DNA of 64,000 bases, from NCBI RefSeq assembly GCF_024343775.1, contig NZ_RJUF01000198.1, forward strand, positions 20,410 to 84,409. Direction: 5' to 3'. A program made the translations under genes and the position numbers. The stretch is from Lacihabitans soyangensis. Lineage in GTDB: Bacteria > Bacteroidota > Bacteroidia > Cytophagales > Spirosomataceae. Below are positions 60,840 through 64,000 of this stretch, in pieces (positions within the stretch are counted from its first letter, which is position 1; every line of letters starts with the position of its first letter). Under the pieces are notes generated by a model, which was given only the letters and a program-made list of their open reading frames with translations, was not told where the DNA came from and made no database searches.

Positions 60840-63176
60840 ATGAAAAAATACCTTTTTGTACTTAGCATTTTGTTTTTCGGCTTCAATTTCCCTTCTGAAA
60901 AAATCAGAATCTTTATGATTGGCGACTCCACCATGGCGAATAAAAAGCCTTATGATGCACCCGAAACAGGCTGGGGGCAAGTTTTCCATGAGTTTTTTAC
61001 CGATGCAGTTCTAATTCAAAATCATGCACTGAATGGCAGAAGCACCAAAAGTTTCAGAAATGAAGGACATTGGGCCAAGGTGCATGAACAATTACAAAAA
61101 GGCGATTATGTTTTCATACAATTTGGGCATAATGACCAAAAAAGCAATGATTCTACCAGATACTCCGACCCACAAGTGGCCTACAGAGCCAATCTTCAAC
61201 GCTACATAGACGAAGTAAAGGCAAAAGGGGCTATTCCTGTTCTTCTTACACCTATGTCAAGAAGGAAATTTAACGATGACCATAAATTTGTAGACCAACA
61301 TGGAGAATATCCACAAGTGGTAAAAGAAGTAGCCAAAAAAAACCAAGTAGACCTAATAGATATGCACGCTTTAAGTCAGAAACTTATCGAAAATCTTGGT
61401 GAAGAGGCATCTAAAGATGTATTTATGCACTACGCGGGCGGCATTTACGATAAGTTTCCGAATGGAATTGTTGATAACACGCATTTGTCAAACTACGGAG
61501 CCAAATTGATGTCCTCAATGGTAGCCGAGAATCTTATGGCACAATCTCTACCACTCAGAAACTGGCTAAAAAAATCGGTTTATCCCAACACTTTGGAGTA
61601 TCAATTGCCCAAAATAAATACCCCAGCCTTCAAAAAAGATACGTTTGAAATAACAAGATATGGAGCCAAAGGCGATGGCCTTTTTCTAAATACCAAAGCC
61701 ATTCAACAAGCCATTGATATCGCCACAGAAAAAGGCGGCGGTACAGTTTTGATTCCTTCAGGTTTATGGATTACAGGACCGGTTGTTCTAAAAAACAACA
61801 TCAATCTACATCTGGCTAAAGGGGCGGTTCTGCAGTTCAGCGATAACCGCAATGACTATCCAATTGTAGAAACCACTTGGGAAGGCAACACCGCCTATCG
61901 TTGTCAGGCACCTATTTGGGGTGTAAACCTCACCAACGTGGCCCTTACTGGCCAGGGCACTATGGACGGAGCGGGACAAGTATGGAAACAAGTAAAAAAA
62001 TCTAAACTTACAGATACCCAATGGAAAAACCTCGTAGCTTCCGGCGGAGTTTTGAACGACAAAAAAGATACTTGGTATCCTTCAGAAACCTCAAAATATG
62101 GCAACGAAAACATGGCTTGGACAAACAAAAAAACTGAAGGAAAAACGCTGGAAGATTATCAAAAAATCAGAGATTTTCTTAGACCAAATTTCATTAGTTT
62201 GTCGGTTTGTAGAAATGTACTTATCGAAGGAATTACTTTCCTAAATTCTCCTGCATGGACATTACATCCGCTTCTTTGTGAGCATATTACGATTAGAAAT
62301 GTAAATGTAAAAAATCCTTGGTTTGGCCAAAACAACGATGCACTAGACTTGGAATCTTGTTCAAATGGTATAGTAGAAAACTCTACTTTTGACACCGGTG
62401 ACGACGCAATTTGTATAAAATCTGGAAGAGATGAAGAAGGTCGTAAACGTGGCAAACCAACCCAAAATATCATTGTCAGAAACAACACAGTTTTTCATGC
62501 ACACGGTGGTTTTGTGATTGGCAGCGAAATGTCTGGCGGTGTAAAAAACCTGTATGTAAACAATAACAACTTCCTCGGAACCGACATCGGTCTGCGTTTT
62601 AAAACGGCTCGTGGTCGCGGCGGTGTGGTGGAGAATATCTACATTTCTGACATCAATATGAACAATATTCCTGGCGAAGCCATATTGTTTGACATGTATT
62701 ACATGGCCAAAGACACCGTACCGCTGGATGGAGACGACACTACTTTACCCGAAATCAAAGCTGAAAAACTCGACGAAAGCACACCATCTTTCAAATCATT
62801 TTTTATAGAAAACGTAAACTGCAAAGGTGCCGAAACAGCCATTATGCTAAGAGGCTTGCCCGAAATGAACATCAAAGATATCAATATCAAAAACTCAAAC
62901 TTCACCTCAAACAAAGGGCTAATTTGTATCGAAGCCGAGAATATCAGTTTTGAGAATGTAGGTATTTTTTCAAAAAACACGACAGTTGGACAAATTCAAA
63001 ACAGCAAAAATATCAGTTTTAACCACATAAACTTCTCACCTAAATCAGAAACATTGCTCGAGATTTCAGGCGAAAGAAACCGAAACATAACGTTGGTTAA
63101 CACCCAAAAATCAAACTTGAAAGAAGTGGCTACTTTTAAGGCAAAGGCAGATAAGAAGGTTTTTAGGATGAAATGA
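60840..63176 (+). CDS. Rhamnogalacturonan acetylesterase fused to GH28 polygalacturonase
   Basis: The 778-residue secreted protein has an N-terminal signal-like stretch (1-17) and two enzyme domains. The first (about 22-240) is an SGNH/GDSL esterase: GDST with Ser about 30, NGRSTK, GHND (about 108) and DNTHLSNYG with the Asp-His pair; the family removes acetyl groups from rhamnogalacturonan. The second (about 255-770) is GH28, marked by ITRYGAKGDG, QNNDALDLES, TGDDAICIKSG, AHGGFVIGSEMSGG and RFKTARGRGG, covering the Asp triad and the binding Arg/Lys. Together they would deacetylate and hydrolyse pectic chains. I chose the ATG at 60840 because it starts the signal. It follows kduI by 73 bp. 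Confidence 0.92.
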   Translation: MKKYLFVLSILFFGFNFPSEKIRIFMIGDSTMANKKPYDAPETGWGQVFHEFFTDAVLIQNHALNGRSTKSFRNEGHWAKVHEQLQKGDYVFIQFGHNDQKSNDSTRYSDPQVAYRANLQRYIDEVKAKGAIPVLLTPMSRRKFNDDHKFVDQHGEYPQVVKEVAKKNQVDLIDMHALSQKLIENLGEEASKDVFMHYAGGIYDKFPNGIVDNTHLSNYGAKLMSSMVAENLMAQSLPLRNWLKKSVYPNTLEYQLPKINTPAFKKDTFEITRYGAKGDGLFLNTKAIQQAIDIATEKGGGTVLIPSGLWITGPVVLKNNINLHLAKGAVLQFSDNRNDYPIVETTWEGNTAYRCQAPIWGVNLTNVALTGQGTMDGAGQVWKQVKKSKLTDTQWKNLVASGGVLNDKKDTWYPSETSKYGNENMAWTNKKTEGKTLEDYQKIRDFLRPNFISLSVCRNVLIEGITFLNSPAWTLHPLLCEHITIRNVNVKNPWFGQNNDALDLESCSNGIVENSTFDTGDDAICIKSGRDEEGRKRGKPTQNIIVRNNTVFHAHGGFVIGSEMSGGVKNLYVNNNNFLGTDIGLRFKTARGRGGVVENIYISDINMNNIPGEAILFDMYYMAKDTVPLDGDDTTLPEIKAEKLDESTPSFKSFFIENVNCKGAETAIMLRGLPEMNIKDINIKNSNFTSNKGLICIEAENISFENVGIFSKNTTVGQIQNSKNISFNHINFSPKSETLLEISGERNRNITLVNTQKSNLKEVATFKAKADKKVFRMK

Positions 63177-63180
63177 GGGT

Positions 63181-64000
63181 GCTTATTAGATTTATATAAC
63201 ACCTAGTTTCTAGATGTCGGCTCTATGTTATTAATGTAAAATCTATTTTTTTGCCACGAATTCACGAATAAAGCACGAATTAGGTATAGTTCAGATTTGG
63301 TTTGTGAAAATTCGTGAATTCTTGGCATTTTTATCGATATCAACAAAATCTTCATACTCTTTTCTACCATCATATAATTATAGTGAAGATTCTTATTAGA
63401 TTTATCGAACACCCAGTTCCTAAATTGAGACTCTGTGTTTTTAATGTAAAATCTACTTTATTGCCACGAATTCACGAATAAAGCACGAATTAGGTATAGT
63501 TCAGATTTGGTTTGTGAAAATTCGTGAATTCTTGGCATTTTTATCGATATCAACAAAATCTTCATACTCTTTTCTACCATCATATAATTATAGTGAAGAT
63601 TCTTATTAGATTTATCGAACACCCAGTTCCTAAATTGAGACTCTGTGTTTTTAATGTAAAATCTACTTTATTGCCACGAATTCACGAATAAAGCACGAAT
63701 TAGGTATAGTTCAGATTTGGTTTGTGAAAATTCGTGAATTCTTGGCATTTTTATCGATATCAACAAAATCTTCATACTCTTTTCTACCATCATATAATTA
63801 TAGTGAAGATTCTTATTAGATTTATCGAACACCCAGTTCCTAAATTGAGACTCTGTGTTTTTAATGTAAAATCTACTTTATTGCCACGAATTCACGAATA
63901 AAGCACGAATTAGGTATAGTTCAGATTTGGTTTGTGAAAATTCGTGAATTCTTGGCATTTTTATCGATATCAACAAAATCTTCATACTCTTTTCTACCAT
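63181..64000. repeat. 210-bp tandem repeat running off the window
   Basis: Four units start at 63181, 63391, 63601 and 63811, the last cut by the window edge. Units 2-4 are identical over what is visible; unit 1 is diverged at its left end. Each contains an 18-bp inverted repeat (TGCCACGAATTCACGAAT at 63252-63269 and its near-complement at 63310-63327). I see no gene in these 820 bp. Confidence 0.95.

Noticed and set aside
63181..64000. Possible CRISPR or integron-like array
   Set aside because: The period is 210 bp with identical units throughout, no variable cassettes, no integrase and no open frame.

Overview
The window reads as chromosomal DNA of a low-GC, free-living member of the Bacteroidota, most likely of the order Cytophagales. 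Supporting signs are promoter-like TAnnTTTG boxes, the absence of strong Shine-Dalgarno sites, families largely confined to the phylum (GLPGLI protein, DUF4230, SdrD-B/DUF11 adhesins, MG2/TonB-plug mosaics), Tat-exported GMC dehydrogenase partners and many dispersed palindromic intergenic repeats. No rRNA, tRNA, CRISPR array, integrase or transposase was seen.

Layout. 1-725: window edge with a truncated unrecognised frame and a duplicated gene tail. 725-5840 (minus): miaA, cytidylate kinase, a DAO-type FAD oxidoreductase and an outer-membrane barrel protein. 5885-8989 (plus): a DUF4230 protein, an isoprenylcysteine-methyltransferase-like enzyme and a large membrane protein. 9185-16159: a TonB-receptor-like outer-membrane protein with its GLPGLI partner, a TA-like pair overlapping a DUF2064 glycosyltransferase, and a mosaic MG2/plug protein. 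16163-23577 (minus): a rhamnose-to-pyruvate module made of the bifunctional aldolase/dehydrogenase, rhaI and lutABC, interrupted by an inverted-repeat-bounded GxxExxY element and a DUF6169-like pair. 23661-31566: two GMC oxidoreductase/Tat subunit pairs flanking a pectin-binding-like lipoprotein. 31826-36744 (minus): dienelactone hydrolase, haem-binding protein, YceI, a BNR/sialidase-like protein and the rhamnose symporter rhaT. 36927-56147 (plus): one open frame of 6406 residues, a giant secreted repeat protein. 56249-63176: a membrane protein, a LacI regulator, kduD, kduI and a rhamnogalacturonan acetylesterase-GH28 fusion. 63181-64000: a 210-bp tandem repeat running off the window.

How the genes work together. 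The backbone of rhamnogalacturonan I alternates rhamnose and galacturonate. The esterase-GH28 fusion can deacetylate and cut such chains. KduI and KduD process the unsaturated-uronate branch, under a LacI regulator with a cre-like operator beside kduD. RhaT imports rhamnose. RhaI and the aldolase/lactaldehyde dehydrogenase convert it to DHAP and L-lactate, and LutABC oxidises lactate to pyruvate. Rhamnulokinase, KDG kinase/aldolase and any SusC/SusD pair are missing here and must lie elsewhere. The Cthe_2159-like lipoprotein and perhaps the giant adhesin may hold the cell to plant polysaccharide. This linkage is inference from gene content.

The most unusual items are the 6406-residue protein with two repeat blocks that each show a higher-order period (5 x 89 and 4 x 72 residues), its lack of a familiar sorting domain, the inverted-repeat GxxExxY unit inside the rha operon, and at least six unrelated repeat families sitting at operon junctions, two of which place a GAGG motif just before a start codon.
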